A stretch of 64,000 bases of DNA from an uncultured Oceanospirillaceae bacterium (GCA_937138495.1 CAKZPE010000022.1:124001-188000), one strand, 5' to 3'. Counted from the stretch's first letter, positions 38,093-47,676 are shown. Notes: generated by a model from the letters alone, not told the origin. Translations and numbers: made by a program.

Positions 38093-39469
38093 ATGAAAAC
38101 ACGTATCGAAAAAGACAGTATGGGCAGCCTGGAAGTACCTGAAGGTGCCTTGTATGGCGCACAGACGCAACGGGCAATCAATAACTTTCCCGTTAGCGGG
38201 GACGCGATGCCAAGGCCCTTCATTGAAGCGCTTTTGCTGATAAAAAATGCCGCTGCGCAGGCGAATCAGGCGCTGGGGTGTGTATCTCCGGCGATTGCCG
38301 GTGCTATCAGTGACAGCTGCGCTTTGCTGATGAATGATCCGCTACTGATGGATAACTTCCCGGTGGATGTTTTCCAGACCGGTTCCGCCACCAGTTCGAA
38401 TATGAACGCGAACGAAGTGATCGCGACCCTGGCCAGCAAGGCGCTGGGGGATGAGGTTAATCCAAATGATCACGTCAATTTTGGCCAGAGCAGTAATGAT
38501 GTTGTGCCAAGCGCGATTCATATCAGTGCGGCGTTGCAGATTCAGAATGAGTTGTTGCCAGCCCTCGGGTATTTGCAAACCGCTATCGAAACTAAAGCGG
38601 AAGCCGTTGCCGGTTATTGTAAGACCGGCAGGACTCACCTGATGGATGCCATGCCTGTTCGGATGGATCAGCAATTACTGGGGTGGGCCAGCCAGATCCG
38701 GCAGAACCGGGAACATTTGGAGGCGTTGCTACCGGCTTTACAGCAGCTGGCGCAGGGCGGTACTGCCGTTGGTACCGGGGTCAATACCCACGCAGATTTT
38801 GCCCGGTTATTTGCTGAGCGCTTAAGCCGTCTCACCGGTTACAGTTTTGCCCCCTGTGCGAATACTTTTGCCGCCATCGGATCGCAGGATACTTCAGTGG
38901 CTGTTTCCGGCCAGCTGAAAACCACCGCTGTCAGTATTATGAAAATCGCCAACGATCTGCGCTGGATGAATTCCGGTCCGCTGGCCGGTCTGGGGGAAAT
39001 CTCCCTTGAAGCGTTACAGCCAGGGTCTTCAATCATGCCGGGCAAGGTGAATCCGGTCATACCTGAGGCCGCAGCAATGGCGGCGGCTCAGGTGATGGGG
39101 AATGATGCAGCCATCAGTATTGGTGGTCAGTCCGGTAATTTTGAACTGAATGTTATGTTGCCGATGATTGCTGCTAACTTGCTGAAGAGCATTGGTTTGC
39201 TAACCAGCGTCAGCCGTTTACTGGCTGATAAAGCCATCAGCAGTTTCAGTGTTAACGAAGATAAGCTGAATGAAGCGCTGCACCGTAATCCTATTCTGGT
39301 GACGGCACTTAATCCTGTGATCGGATACGCCCGGGCGGCTGAAATTGCCAAGCAGGCGTACCGTGAGGGCCGGCCAATTCTGGATGTGGCGGCTGAAGGT
39401 ACTGATTTGCCCCGTGAAGAGCTGGCTTTATTACTGGATCCTCAAAAGCTGACAGAAGGTGGACTATAG
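38093..39469 (+). CDS. fumC: Fumarate hydratase class II
   Basis: A 458-residue iron-free fumarase that interconverts fumarate and malate in the TCA cycle. The signature GSSIMPGKVNPVIPE, the catalytic-site TGSATSSNMNANEV, the NFGQSSNDVVPSAIH loop and KTGRTHLMDAMPV are all present. It starts 24 bases after the FagA-like gene. Placement in a probably iron-regulated operon fits replacement of iron-sulfur fumarases when iron is scarce. Confidence 0.95.
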   Translation: MKTRIEKDSMGSLEVPEGALYGAQTQRAINNFPVSGDAMPRPFIEALLLIKNAAAQANQALGCVSPAIAGAISDSCALLMNDPLLMDNFPVDVFQTGSATSSNMNANEVIATLASKALGDEVNPNDHVNFGQSSNDVVPSAIHISAALQIQNELLPALGYLQTAIETKAEAVAGYCKTGRTHLMDAMPVRMDQQLLGWASQIRQNREHLEALLPALQQLAQGGTAVGTGVNTHADFARLFAERLSRLTGYSFAPCANTFAAIGSQDTSVAVSGQLKTTAVSIMKIANDLRWMNSGPLAGLGEISLEALQPGSSIMPGKVNPVIPEAAAMAAAQVMGNDAAISIGGQSGNFELNVMLPMIAANLLKSIGLLTSVSRLLADKAISSFSVNEDKLNEALHRNPILVTALNPVIGYARAAEIAKQAYREGRPILDVAAEGTDLPREELALLLDPQKLTEGGL

Positions 39470-39476
39470 GTGACCT

Positions 39477-39905
39477 ATGAGTAACCAGGTACTGAGAATG
39501 AAGCGCTGGCAGCAACAGGTTCAGGCGGGTAATGAGTGCTTTAATGCGCATCAGTTGTTTTCAGCGGTGGCGCATTACCAGTCTGCCAAGCAGCTGGCCT
39601 GGCATCTGTTCCGGCACTGGGAAGATCCGGCAGAGGCTGTCGCGGTGGTGATCATCAGCTATCACAATCTGGCTGATCTTTACTTGCGCCGCATGCAAAC
39701 AGATATGGCCGGTAGCGAACTGGAAAGGGTGCATGACAGCTTGCTGAGTGAGATTGCCAGGGAGAGCGATTCTGCCCGTTACCAGGCGCTGTTATCAGGC
39801 ATTCGGCGCACCTACCAGGCATTAATGGAATTCAGTCAGACTCACCGGCCGGAACAGGCGGCCGCATTGCAGACCCGGTATGAAACTGAGCTCTTGGCCG
39901 GTTAG
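39477..39905 (+). CDS. Uncharacterised helical protein (orfX of the fumC operon)
   Basis: A 142-residue, mainly helical protein seven bases after fumC. Its segments (WQQQVQAGNECFNAHQLFSA, then YQSAKQLAWHLF and YHNLADLYLRRM) resemble short TPR-like hairpins. It corresponds in position to orfX of the Pseudomonas fagA-fumC-orfX-sodA operon. No enzymatic motif is visible; a scaffold or assembly role is possible. Confidence 0.72.
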   Translation: MSNQVLRMKRWQQQVQAGNECFNAHQLFSAVAHYQSAKQLAWHLFRHWEDPAEAVAVVIISYHNLADLYLRRMQTDMAGSELERVHDSLLSEIARESDSARYQALLSGIRRTYQALMEFSQTHRPEQAAALQTRYETELLAG

Positions 39906-40020
39906 GTTGGCAACGGGTAATTGAGATAAGACTGTTTTCGCACGGAAATAACCTCTGCATACAGCAGGCCGGCTGAAAAGGTAGGTAAAGCTGTATGCAC
40001 TTTTATGATAGGAGTACACA

Positions 40021-40521
40021 ATGATTCACAGTATTTTTAAGCAGCTTGACGCCATTTGTCAGTTTTCAGCCGCTGAGGCCCACTGCGACATTCCATGCAA
40101 AATTTATGATCCGCAGATTGCTCAGATTGCTGCACTGAGTGTTATCCGTTTCATGGATCTTATTCAGGAGCTGGCTGATAAAGACAATCTGACTGTACAG
40201 GAGCAGGCGCAGCTGGGCCGTCTGATGCAGGAAAAAGAAACCCATGCTGCAAAGGTTAAGGATGAAGTGCGGGTTATCTGGGGGGATTACTTTAAACAGC
40301 CGCAATTTGATCAGTTCCCGAATACCAATGAGCTGGTACACAGCATTATGCTGACCGGGTCTGCCTGTAAGCAAAATATCGGCCGTGAACACGGTGAAAA
40401 GTTACTGGTACTGGTGAATGAGTTTGCTGCCAGTTTCTGGGCTACCAAAGGTGTTGAAACCTTCACGGCGGAATGCCCGTACCCGCCTGCTATGCAGGTG
40501 ACGTACCCTAAGCTTGGATAA
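40021..40521 (+). CDS. sodN: Nickel superoxide dismutase precursor
   Basis: A 166-residue precursor. Residues 1-20 form a leader, and the nickel hook HCDIPCKIYDP starts at H21. In the NiSOD family this becomes the N-terminus after proteolysis, with His1, Cys2 and Cys6 binding nickel. The rest is an all-helical bundle with the family segments KETHAAKVKDEVRVIWGDYF and AASFWATKGV. The start has AGGAG six bases upstream. It occupies the place of sodA in the Pseudomonas operon and is followed by its maturation protease. Confidence 0.93.
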   Translation: MIHSIFKQLDAICQFSAAEAHCDIPCKIYDPQIAQIAALSVIRFMDLIQELADKDNLTVQEQAQLGRLMQEKETHAAKVKDEVRVIWGDYFKQPQFDQFPNTNELVHSIMLTGSACKQNIGREHGEKLLVLVNEFAASFWATKGVETFTAECPYPPAMQVTYPKLG

Positions 40522-40567
40522 GGGGTGGTCAGTTCCGGTCAGGTAAAGAAATAGGAAAGCTGAATTC

Positions 40568-40867
40568 ATGATAACTATTCACAGAGTGCGTGGGCAGAGT
40601 ATGTTACCTGCGTTTGCTGACGGGGATTATGTCGTCTGTATCCGGTCTTTGCGTTTCTTTCCACTGAAGCGTGGGGATGTTGCCGTTGTGCAGCATCCCC
40701 GTCTGGGGCGTATTATTAAGCGTATTGCTAAACTCAGTGCAAAATCCGATATGTGGCTGTGCGGCGATAATCCGGGAAGCACTTCAAGCGAAGTAATGGG
40801 CTGGCAGCCACCTCCAACCCTGGTAGGCCGTGTTATCTGGCATATTGCTAAGCCTGTTACTGGTTGA
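40568..40867 (+). CDS. sodX: Nickel-type superoxide dismutase maturation protease
   Basis: A 99-residue S24/S26-type serine protease. The catalytic serine is in RGQSMLPAF (S11) and the general-base lysine in GRIIKRIAK (K51); the GDN segment of the S26 fold is also present. It would cut the SodN leader to expose H21 so the nickel hook can form. It starts 47 bases after sodN. No nickel transporter is seen nearby. Confidence 0.88.
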   Translation: MITIHRVRGQSMLPAFADGDYVVCIRSLRFFPLKRGDVAVVQHPRLGRIIKRIAKLSAKSDMWLCGDNPGSTSSEVMGWQPPPTLVGRVIWHIAKPVTG

Positions 40868-40951
40868 GCCTGGCTGTATTTCTTGCCGTTTTTTGCTTCA
40901 GACTTGCTATCATATTCAGGTCTCTTTCTGTAAATCTGAATGGTTCTTCTG

Positions 40952-41299
40952 ATGTCTGACCTGTATCCCCGTAATCTTCATCCTGCTTATCATGCCCATG
41001 TATATTTTGATGCTTCTACGCTGATGTTTGCCAGAGAGTTGTGCGACCGGGCAGGGGAGCAGCTGAATGTGCAGGTCGGCCGTGTGCATGAACGATTGAT
41101 CGGCCCGCATCCCTGCTGGAGCTGTCAGCTGAGTTTTGCAGCAGCTGATTTTGATAATGTTGTCCCGTGGCTGGATACTCACCGCAATGGCCTTAATGTT
41201 CTGGTGCACGGTTTAACCGGAGATAATCTGAAGGATCATACTGAATATGCGTACTGGCTGGGTGAGGCCGTGCCGCTTAATCTGGAAATGTTTCGCTAA
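40952..41299 (+). CDS. DOPA 4,5-dioxygenase-family protein
   Basis: A 115-residue small protein of the DOPA 4,5-dioxygenase-like family. The motif order matches: HAHVYFD, VGRVHERLIGPHP, QLSFAAADF, WLDTHRNGLNVLVHGLTGD and the ending DHTEYAYWLGEAVPLNLE. Histidines in the first and later motifs are the likely metal ligands. Bacterial members are mostly uncharacterised, so the substrate is unknown. The start at 40952 lacks a strong ribosome site; ATG at 40940 is an alternative. It stands alone between sodX and rhlE. Confidence 0.85.
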   Translation: MSDLYPRNLHPAYHAHVYFDASTLMFARELCDRAGEQLNVQVGRVHERLIGPHPCWSCQLSFAAADFDNVVPWLDTHRNGLNVLVHGLTGDNLKDHTEYAYWLGEAVPLNLEMFR

Positions 41300-41437
41300 A
41301 CTGAGGTTATACGTCAGTCTTACTGGTGTTATGAGATAGCCTGCTGTAAGCTTCGCGCCGGTTCATAACGCCTGCTTAATCCCATTGCCGGCGAAGAGCA
41401 GCCTCCTCCTTATTGCCAACCAAGAGATACTTTTTTT

Positions 41438-43015
41438 ATGAGTTTTGCCGATTTAGGCTTATCCGCGCCTTTGCTTGATGCCGTTAGCGAACAGGGCTAT
41501 TCAGAGCCGTCTGCTATTCAGGCGGAGGCGATACCTGCCGTTATCCATGGTAAGGATGTGATGGCCGCCGCCCAGACCGGTACTGGCAAAACCGCGGGTT
41601 TTACGCTGCCTATTCTTGAGCGCCTGAAAGACGGCCCGCGGGCAAAGCCTAATCAGGCCCGGGCGCTGATTCTCACGCCGACACGGGAGCTGGCTGCTCA
41701 GGTGGGTGAAAGTGTTGTCGATTATGGTAAATATCTGAGCCTGCGTTCTGCAGTGGTATTTGGCGGGGTAAAAATTAACCCGCAAATGCAGAAGCTGTGT
41801 AAAGGGACTGATGTGCTGGTGGCAACGCCGGGCCGGCTACTGGATCTTTATAATCAGAATGCGGTGAAGTTTGATCAGCTGGAAGTGCTGGTGCTGGATG
41901 AAGCTGACCGGATGCTGGATATGGGCTTTATCCACGATATTCGCAAGATCCTGCGGCTCTTGCCTACGCGCCGACAGAATCTGTTATTTTCTGCCACCTT
42001 CTCTGATGAAATCCGTCAGCTGGCGAAAGGGCTGGTGAATGATCCCGTTGAGATCTCGGTAACGCCGCGTAATGCCGCCGCCACAACGGTAAAACAGTGG
42101 CTCAGCCCGGTTGATAAAAACCGCAAAGCCCCGTTGCTGATTAAACTTATTAAGGATAATGACTGGCAGCAGCTGATTGTCTTTACCCGTACTAAGCACG
42201 GTGCTAACCGTCTGGCAAAGCAGCTTGAAGCGAAAAACATCACGGCAGCGGCGATCCACGGTAACAAGAGTCAGGGCGCGCGTACCCGTGCGCTGGCTAA
42301 CTTTAAGGCCGGTGAGGTACGTGCGCTGGTTGCGACAGATATTGCTGCCCGGGGCCTGGATATTGAACAATTGCCCCAGGTGGTGAACTATGATCTGCCG
42401 AATGTCGCAGAGGATTATGTTCACCGGATTGGCCGTACCGGCCGGGCCGGTGCCAGCGGTGAGGCCGTGTCTTTGGTGTGCGCTGAAGAGCTGGAGCAGC
42501 TGGTGGGCATTGAAAGCCTGACCGGTAAGCTGATTGAGCGGGTATCGGTAGAGGGGTTTGAGCCGACTGAGCCCTTACCGGAAAAGCCGTTAAAAGTGCT
42601 TAAAAAGAAAAAGCCCAAAAAGCCGAAGAAACAAGCTGGTGGTGATCGCCCGGCTGTCGAGCATAAAGACGGTCAGCGCTCAGCTGATAATGCCCGGGGA
42701 CATAAGCCGGCAGGTAAGAATAAACGTCATCGCGGTGACAGCCAGGCAGCATCCGGAAACCGTAGCGAACAACGTACCGGTCAGCAGCGTGACGGACAAA
42801 ATCCGGATCCTGCTAAACCGGCTAACCGTCGCCGCCGCTCCGGGCCGAAGCCCGCCTCGAATGGCAACCGTGCTGAACAGGGGCAGCGATCTTCGGGCAA
42901 TGGTCAGGGCCGCAGTGCTGATAATACTGCCCGGCGGAGAGATCAGTCCGGTTCGCAACGGCCGGCCGGTAATGCGCCCCGTAAGCGTAATGCGCCTTCA
43001 AACCGTGCGGTATAA
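41438..43015 (+). CDS. rhlE: DEAD-box RNA helicase, RhlE type
   Basis: A 525-residue ATP-dependent RNA helicase. The Q-motif, [45 protein letters not shown] and [10 protein letters not shown] cover the two RecA-like domains (residues ~1-370). The tail from ~385 is long, basic and low-complexity, with Lys-Pro and Arg/Gly/Gln/Asn-rich stretches, as in RhlE-type RNA-binding tails. It probably acts in ribosome assembly and mRNA turnover. It is followed 18 bases later by a NYN-domain gene, likely co-transcribed. Confidence 0.95.
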   Translation: MSFADLGLSAPLLDAVSEQGYSEPSAIQAEAIPAVIHGKDVMAAAQTGTGKTAGFTLPILERLKDGPRAKPNQARALILTPTRELAAQVGESVVDYGKYLSLRSAVVFGGVKINPQMQKLCKGTDVLVATPGRLLDLYNQNAVKFDQLEVLVLDEADRMLDMGFIHDIRKILRLLPTRRQNLLFSATFSDEIRQLAKGLVNDPVEISVTPRNAAATTVKQWLSPVDKNRKAPLLIKLIKDNDWQQLIVFTRTKHGANRLAKQLEAKNITAAAIHGNKSQGARTRALANFKAGEVRALVATDIAARGLDIEQLPQVVNYDLPNVAEDYVHRIGRTGRAGASGEAVSLVCAEELEQLVGIESLTGKLIERVSVEGFEPTEPLPEKPLKVLKKKKPKKPKKQAGGDRPAVEHKDGQRSADNARGHKPAGKNKRHRGDSQAASGNRSEQRTGQQRDGQNPDPAKPANRRRRSGPKPASNGNRAEQGQRSSGNGQGRSADNTARRRDQSGSQRPAGNAPRKRNAPSNRAV

Positions 43016-43033
43016 AACTGAAGGGTGGATGAG

Positions 43034-43504
43034 ATGAAAATTGCCGTTTTTGCTGATGTGCAGAATCTCTATTACACCACCCGCCAGGCCTACAATCGTC
43101 AGTTCAATTATCGCAGGCTGTGGCAAAGGCTCAGTGCAGAAGGGGATATTGTTCTGGCGAATGCCTACGCCATTCACCGTGGTGATGATAAGCAGATGGG
43201 CTTTCAGAAAGCGTTACGCCATATCGGCTTTGATGTAAAACTTAAACCTTATATTCAGCGCAGCGACGGCACCGCAAAAGGTGACTGGGATGTCGGTATC
43301 ACTATCGATGTTATGCAGGCTGCCAGTGCTGTCGACCGGGTGGTTCTGCTGTCCGGTGACGGCGATTTTGATCTGCTCATGCAACATATCCAGCAACATC
43401 ATCAGGTTGTGGCAGATGCCTATGGTGTGCCTGATCTTACCGCTAACTCCCTGATTAACAGTGTAAATACGTTCTTTCCTATTCAGGGCGAGCTGTTGCT
43501 GTAA
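43034..43504 (+). CDS. NYN-domain (LabA-like) putative ribonuclease
   Basis: A 156-residue NYN-domain protein, a PIN-like fold usually acting on RNA. Conserved acidic residues appear in AVFADVQNLYY, the KGDWDVGITIDVM segment and LLSGDGDFDLLMQHI. The ATG follows AAGGGTGG by five bases. It lies in a likely operon with rhlE, suggesting a helicase-nuclease partnership, which is my inference from context. Confidence 0.85.
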   Translation: MKIAVFADVQNLYYTTRQAYNRQFNYRRLWQRLSAEGDIVLANAYAIHRGDDKQMGFQKALRHIGFDVKLKPYIQRSDGTAKGDWDVGITIDVMQAASAVDRVVLLSGDGDFDLLMQHIQQHHQVVADAYGVPDLTANSLINSVNTFFPIQGELLL

Positions 43505-43571
43505 GCCTTCCTGACTTTCCTGTTCTTCGACTGAATTTAATTCAGCAGTGAAAAAATATGAACTTTTTTGC

Positions 43572-43612
43572 TTGTCATGAAGTGCGCATTCTTTATAATC
43601 GACGAATCGTCA
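43572..43612 (+). promoter_or_regulatory. tetR promoter with TetR-type operator (copy 1)
   Basis: TTGTCA (43572) and TATAAT (43594) are spaced 16 bases apart. Directly behind the -10 box is GACGA-A-TCGTC (43601-43611), a perfect 5-base inverted repeat. A near-identical element precedes the RND gene at 44484. This indicates autoregulation by the TetR-family protein. Confidence 0.75.
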
Positions 43613-43675
43613 TTAAAGATTCATGTGGCTGACATCTGCATCCGGTAAATTAAGAACCTAAGTAAAGAGAGTTGA

Positions 43676-44419
43676 ATGAGTCCTCGCCAGGTTGATGAAC
43701 GTACCCTCCATGATCGTGAACAGCAAATGCTGGATGCGGCAGTATTGCTGCTCGAGAATATCGGCGTGGAAGGTCTGACCATGGATAAGCTGGTAAAGGA
43801 AGTGCCGTTTTCGAAAGGTACGGTTTACAGCCATTTTACCGGTAAAGAGGATGTGCTTCTGGCGCTTTGTAACCGGGGAATGGGCTTGCTGGGTGGTTAT
43901 TTTCGCCGGGCGTATCTGTTCAACGGCAGTACCCGGGAGCGGATGCTGGCGCTGATGTTTGCGTATCTTATTTATTCGCAGATATATCCGATGCTGTTTA
44001 TGCTGGTCATCAGTGCCAAAGCACCGGGTGTTATCGAAAAAGCTTCAGAGAAGCGTCGGAATGAACACCATGATCTTGAGCAGACATTGTTTGCCAGTGT
44101 CGGCGGGATTATTCAGGATGCGCTGGATTGCGGTGACTGTCAGAATCCGAACGGACTGACACTGGAAGAAATCGCCTACACCGGTTGGGCATCTTCTTTT
44201 GGCGCCATTACCCTGATGGCTAAAGGTGCTGAAGATTGCGTAGTACGGGGTGAGTTGTGCCCACAACGGGTGGTACTTACGTCAGTTCATACGCATCTTG
44301 ATGGGCTGCAGTGGCTTCCCCTGCTGCGGGATTACAATTTTGAACAGACGGTTGAGCGGCTGAAACGTGAAGATTTTGCAACAGAAGTACAGTTGCTAAT
44401 GACGCGTTGTGGCCAGTAA
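43676..44419 (+). CDS. TetR-family regulator
   Basis: A 247-residue TetR-type regulator. The DNA-binding domain is visible at ~14-62 (MLDAAVLLLENIGVEGLTMD, then VPFSKGTVYSHFTGKEDVLLAL); the rest is the helical ligand domain. It lies directly before an RND-type exporter, from which a terminator separates it. The same palindrome occurs at its own promoter and at the exporter promoter. The inducer is unknown. Confidence 0.9.
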   Translation: MSPRQVDERTLHDREQQMLDAAVLLLENIGVEGLTMDKLVKEVPFSKGTVYSHFTGKEDVLLALCNRGMGLLGGYFRRAYLFNGSTRERMLALMFAYLIYSQIYPMLFMLVISAKAPGVIEKASEKRRNEHHDLEQTLFASVGGIIQDALDCGDCQNPNGLTLEEIAYTGWASSFGAITLMAKGAEDCVVRGELCPQRVVLTSVHTHLDGLQWLPLLRDYNFEQTVERLKREDFATEVQLLMTRCGQ

Positions 44420-44455
44420 CTCTTTGATTTAAAAGTTATATAACAAAAACAGGCG

Positions 44456-44476
44456 CGGCAGAAATGCCGTTTTTTT
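44456..44476 (+). terminator. tetR terminator
   Basis: CGGCA-GAAA-TGCCG followed by seven T residues. It ends just before the exporter -10 box at 44484, so the exporter needs its own promoter. Confidence 0.8.
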
Positions 44477-44483
44477 AAACCTT

Positions 44484-44500
44484 TATAATGACGATTCGTC
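44484..44500 (+). promoter_or_regulatory. RND-operon -10 region with TetR-type operator (copy 2)
   Basis: CTTTATAAT is followed at once by GACGATTCGTC; the palindrome is TGACGA-T-TCGTCA, 44489-44501 in full. The stretch from CTTTATAAT through the TCGTC arm matches the tetR promoter element, with the strand of the palindrome centre reversed and one base less spacing. The -35 is poor. Confidence 0.7.
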
Positions 44501-44514
44501 AAAAAGGCAGAGAA

Positions 44515-46881
44515 ATGAAAGACAAACTTTTCTCAACGGTGATTAAGCATCCTGTATGGGTCGCTTTATTGTCAATTCTGTTGATAGTGGGTGCTGCTTA
44601 CGGGGCAAAAAATCTTGTATTTAAGAGTGATTACCGGGTGTTTTTCAGTGAAGACAACCCGCAATTACTCGCGTATGAGGCGATGCAGAACATATATAAC
44701 AAAAGTGACAATGTCTCTTTCGTTATAGCTCCGGCTGAAGGGGATGTGTTTACCCCTGAGCGGCTGGAGACGATTCGTCAGATGACAGAAGATGCCTGGC
44801 AGATTCCGTATTCCACCCGGGTTGATTCGATTACTAACTTCCAGCATACCTGGGCGGAAGAAGACGACATGATCGTTGAAGACCTGGTTCTGGAAGAGGC
44901 TGTACTGGATCAGGCTGCGCTTGACCGGGTACGTGAGGTCGCTGTTAACGAGCCATTATTGCTCAATAATCAGATTTCCAAGACGGGGCATGTTGCGGTT
45001 GTGAATGTTACCGTGCGCCTGCCTGGCATCGATCCGGTCACTGAAGTGCCGGAGGTTGTGACTAAGGTTCGTGAAATTCAGCAGAAGTATATGCAGGCAA
45101 ATCCTGATCTCAGTATTCAGTTGTCTGGCATTGTGATGATGAATAACAGCTTTGCTGAGTCTTCTTTGAAGGATAATGCCACTCTTGTACCGGGCATGTT
45201 CCTTGTTGTTATTATCGCAATGATTTTATTGCTGCGCAGCTTTACCGGTACGCTTTCGACAGTGCTGATTGTTGCGACCAGTATTGCGGGTGCGATGGGG
45301 CTGGCAGGATGGGCCGGTTTATTCCTGACGGGGCCTTCAGCCAGTGCGCCAACTATGATTCTGACGCTGGCGGTTGCTGACTGCATTCATATTCTGAGTA
45401 CGATGAAATATGAGATGCGCCTGGGTGTCGCTAAGCGTGAAGCGATACTGGACAGCCTGCGGGTTAACTTTCAGCCAATTTTGCTGACCAGTGTGACCAC
45501 CGCGATCGGTTTCTTAAGCATGAACTTCTCCGATTCACCGCCGTTCCGTGATCTGGGTAATATTGTTGCGGTCGGCGTGATGCTGGCGTTCATTCTGTCT
45601 GTGACCCTGTTCCCGGCTCTGCTGATGATTTTGCCGGTTCGGGTGAAGGTACGTAAGGAAGAAGAGCGTGACTCTATGCGTTCACTGGCGGCGTTTGTGA
45701 CGAATAACCGCCGTGTGCTGTTGCCGGTTATGACTGTCATTATGGCCAGTCTGATCGTATTCTTGCCGCAAAATAAGCTGAACGATGACTTTGTTAAGTA
45801 TTTCGATGAGTCTGTGCCGTTCCGTCAGGCAACTGATTTCATGCAGGATAATCTGTCCGGTATGACGCAGCTTGAAATTTCTCTGGGCAGCGGTGAGTCC
45901 AGTGGTATTAACGATCCGGGTTATCTGAAAGTCCTGGGCGAGTTCAGTGCATGGTTGCGTGAGCAGCCGGAAACAGACCACGTGAATACGCTGTCTGACA
46001 CCCTGATGCGGCTTAACAAAAACATGCACGCGGATGATCAGAGTTACTACCGTTTGCCGGATGACCGTGAGCTGTCAGCGCAGTATCTGTTGTTGTATGA
46101 AATGTCCCTGCCATACGGTCTGGACTTGAATAACCAGCTTAACGTCGATAAGTCTGCGACGCGTATTATTGCTACCATGACGAATATGACCAGTAACGAG
46201 CTGATACAGGTTGAAAAGCGTATTCAGGGTTGGTTTATTGCTAATGCACCGGATATTGAAATTGAAGTGACCGGGCCTAACCTGATGTTCGCTCATATCG
46301 GCCAGCGTAATATTCAGAGCATGTTGTCCGGTATTGCCATGGCGCTGGTGCTGATTTCAGTACTGCTGGGCTTTGCTCTACGCTCTGTACGGTTCGGTCT
46401 GATCAGTCTTATTCCTAACCTGGCGCCTGCCGCGATGGGCTTTGGTGTCTGGTTCCTGATTGATGGTCAGGTGGGGCTTGGCCTGTCGGTCGTGGCGGGT
46501 ATGACGCTGGGTATCGTCGTGGATGATACCGTCCACTTCCTGAGTAAGTATCTGCATGCCCGCCGTAATAAGCAGGCAGACCCTGAAGCCGCCGTTCGCT
46601 ATGCATTTGGCAGTGTTGGCCGGGCGTTATGGATCACTACATTTGTACTGGTTGCGGGCTTTTTAGTGTTGTCCTTATCCAGCTTCAAGCTTAATGCTGA
46701 TATGGGATTACTGACGGCGGTAACTATCCTGATTGCGCTGATTGTTGACTTCTTCTTCCTGCCGCCGCTGCTGATGAAGTTAGATGCCGGCCGGGTTGAA
46801 GCGCCGGTTGACGCGACTGAAACAAAATCTGAAACTCAAACTGCTAATGTGACTGCTGGAGAGCAACATGCAAGTAACTAA
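44515..46881 (+). CDS. RND-superfamily (MMPL-type) inner-membrane exporter
   Basis: A ~788-residue RND protein with 12 predicted membrane helices in the usual order: one near the N-terminus, a periplasmic loop, then a five-helix block, repeated. Visible parts are YRVFFSEDNPQL, the TMILTLAVADCIHI sterol-sensing-like block and a second copy, GMTLGIVVDDTVHFLSKYL. The start is the ATG at 44515, because the -10 box at 44484 excludes the ORF start at 44488. It overlaps the LolA-like gene by 14 bases. It probably exports a lipid or other hydrophobic compound; the substrate is unknown. Confidence 0.9.
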   Translation: MKDKLFSTVIKHPVWVALLSILLIVGAAYGAKNLVFKSDYRVFFSEDNPQLLAYEAMQNIYNKSDNVSFVIAPAEGDVFTPERLETIRQMTEDAWQIPYSTRVDSITNFQHTWAEEDDMIVEDLVLEEAVLDQAALDRVREVAVNEPLLLNNQISKTGHVAVVNVTVRLPGIDPVTEVPEVVTKVREIQQKYMQANPDLSIQLSGIVMMNNSFAESSLKDNATLVPGMFLVVIIAMILLLRSFTGTLSTVLIVATSIAGAMGLAGWAGLFLTGPSASAPTMILTLAVADCIHILSTMKYEMRLGVAKREAILDSLRVNFQPILLTSVTTAIGFLSMNFSDSPPFRDLGNIVAVGVMLAFILSVTLFPALLMILPVRVKVRKEEERDSMRSLAAFVTNNRRVLLPVMTVIMASLIVFLPQNKLNDDFVKYFDESVPFRQATDFMQDNLSGMTQLEISLGSGESSGINDPGYLKVLGEFSAWLREQPETDHVNTLSDTLMRLNKNMHADDQSYYRLPDDRELSAQYLLLYEMSLPYGLDLNNQLNVDKSATRIIATMTNMTSNELIQVEKRIQGWFIANAPDIEIEVTGPNLMFAHIGQRNIQSMLSGIAMALVLISVLLGFALRSVRFGLISLIPNLAPAAMGFGVWFLIDGQVGLGLSVVAGMTLGIVVDDTVHFLSKYLHARRNKQADPEAAVRYAFGSVGRALWITTFVLVAGFLVLSLSSFKLNADMGLLTAVTILIALIVDFFFLPPLLMKLDAGRVEAPVDATETKSETQTANVTAGEQHASN

Positions 46882-47674
46882 GTCTTTTAATTTTGTACTG
46901 GGTGCCGGGTTACTGGCATCTGGTATGCTGATGAGTTCTCTGACGCTGGCACAGACCGCTGAAGAACGTGGCCTTGAAATCTCTCAGGAAGCGAAGCAGC
47001 GCGACCTTGGCTGGGGAGATATGAAGGCGGAGATGCTGATGGTGCTGCGTAATAAGCAGGGCGAGGAAAGTGTCCGGGAAATCCGCATTAAGAATCTGGA
47101 GCAGGAAAACGACGGTGATAAGAGCCTGACGGTTTTTGATAAACCACGGGATGTTAAAGGTACCGCGTTCCTGAGCTTCTCTCACCCGGTTGGTGCGGAT
47201 GATCAGTGGTTGTATTTGCCAGCACTGAAGCGGGTTAAGCGAATTGCGTCCCGTAACAAGTCAGGTCCTTTCATGGGCTCTGAATTTGCGTTTGAGGATT
47301 TAAGCTCGTTTGAAATTGAAAAATATACATATAAGTATCTGCGTGATGAGGCTTGTGGCCTTGGTCAGTGTTTCGTGGTTGAGCAGTATCCGGTCGATAA
47401 AAACTCCGGTTATACACGCCGTGTTGTGTGGCTGGATCAGGCTGAATACCGTACTGAAAAGGTTGAATTTTATGACCGTAAGGACAGCCTGCTGAAAACC
47501 CTGACATTTGACGGCTATCAGCAGTATCTGGGTCAGTACTGGCGTGCTGATGTGCAGACAATGATTAACCATCAGAATGGTAAGGGGACTGATCTGCAGT
47601 GGTCTGGTTATACCTTCCGTACGGGTCTGAAGGATTCTGACTTCAATAAAAATACCCTGAAGCGGGCGCGTTAA
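46868..47674 (+). CDS. LolA-like outer-membrane lipoprotein-sorting-type protein
   Basis: A 268-residue periplasmic protein with a signal peptide (~1-28, cutting near LTLAQT). The mature part matches the LolA-like fold found beside RND/MMPL exporters: WGDMKAEMLMVL, then the AFLSFSHPVGADDQWLYLPA stretch, FAFEDLSSFE and VVWLDQAEYRTEKVEFYDR. The two internal cysteines (~CGLGQC) may form a disulphide. It starts inside the exporter gene and lies two bases before the outer-membrane gene, so the three form one operon. Confidence 0.88.
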   Translation: MQVTKSFNFVLGAGLLASGMLMSSLTLAQTAEERGLEISQEAKQRDLGWGDMKAEMLMVLRNKQGEESVREIRIKNLEQENDGDKSLTVFDKPRDVKGTAFLSFSHPVGADDQWLYLPALKRVKRIASRNKSGPFMGSEFAFEDLSSFEIEKYTYKYLRDEACGLGQCFVVEQYPVDKNSGYTRRVVWLDQAEYRTEKVEFYDRKDSLLKTLTFDGYQQYLGQYWRADVQTMINHQNGKGTDLQWSGYTFRTGLKDSDFNKNTLKRAR

Positions 47675-47676
47675 TC

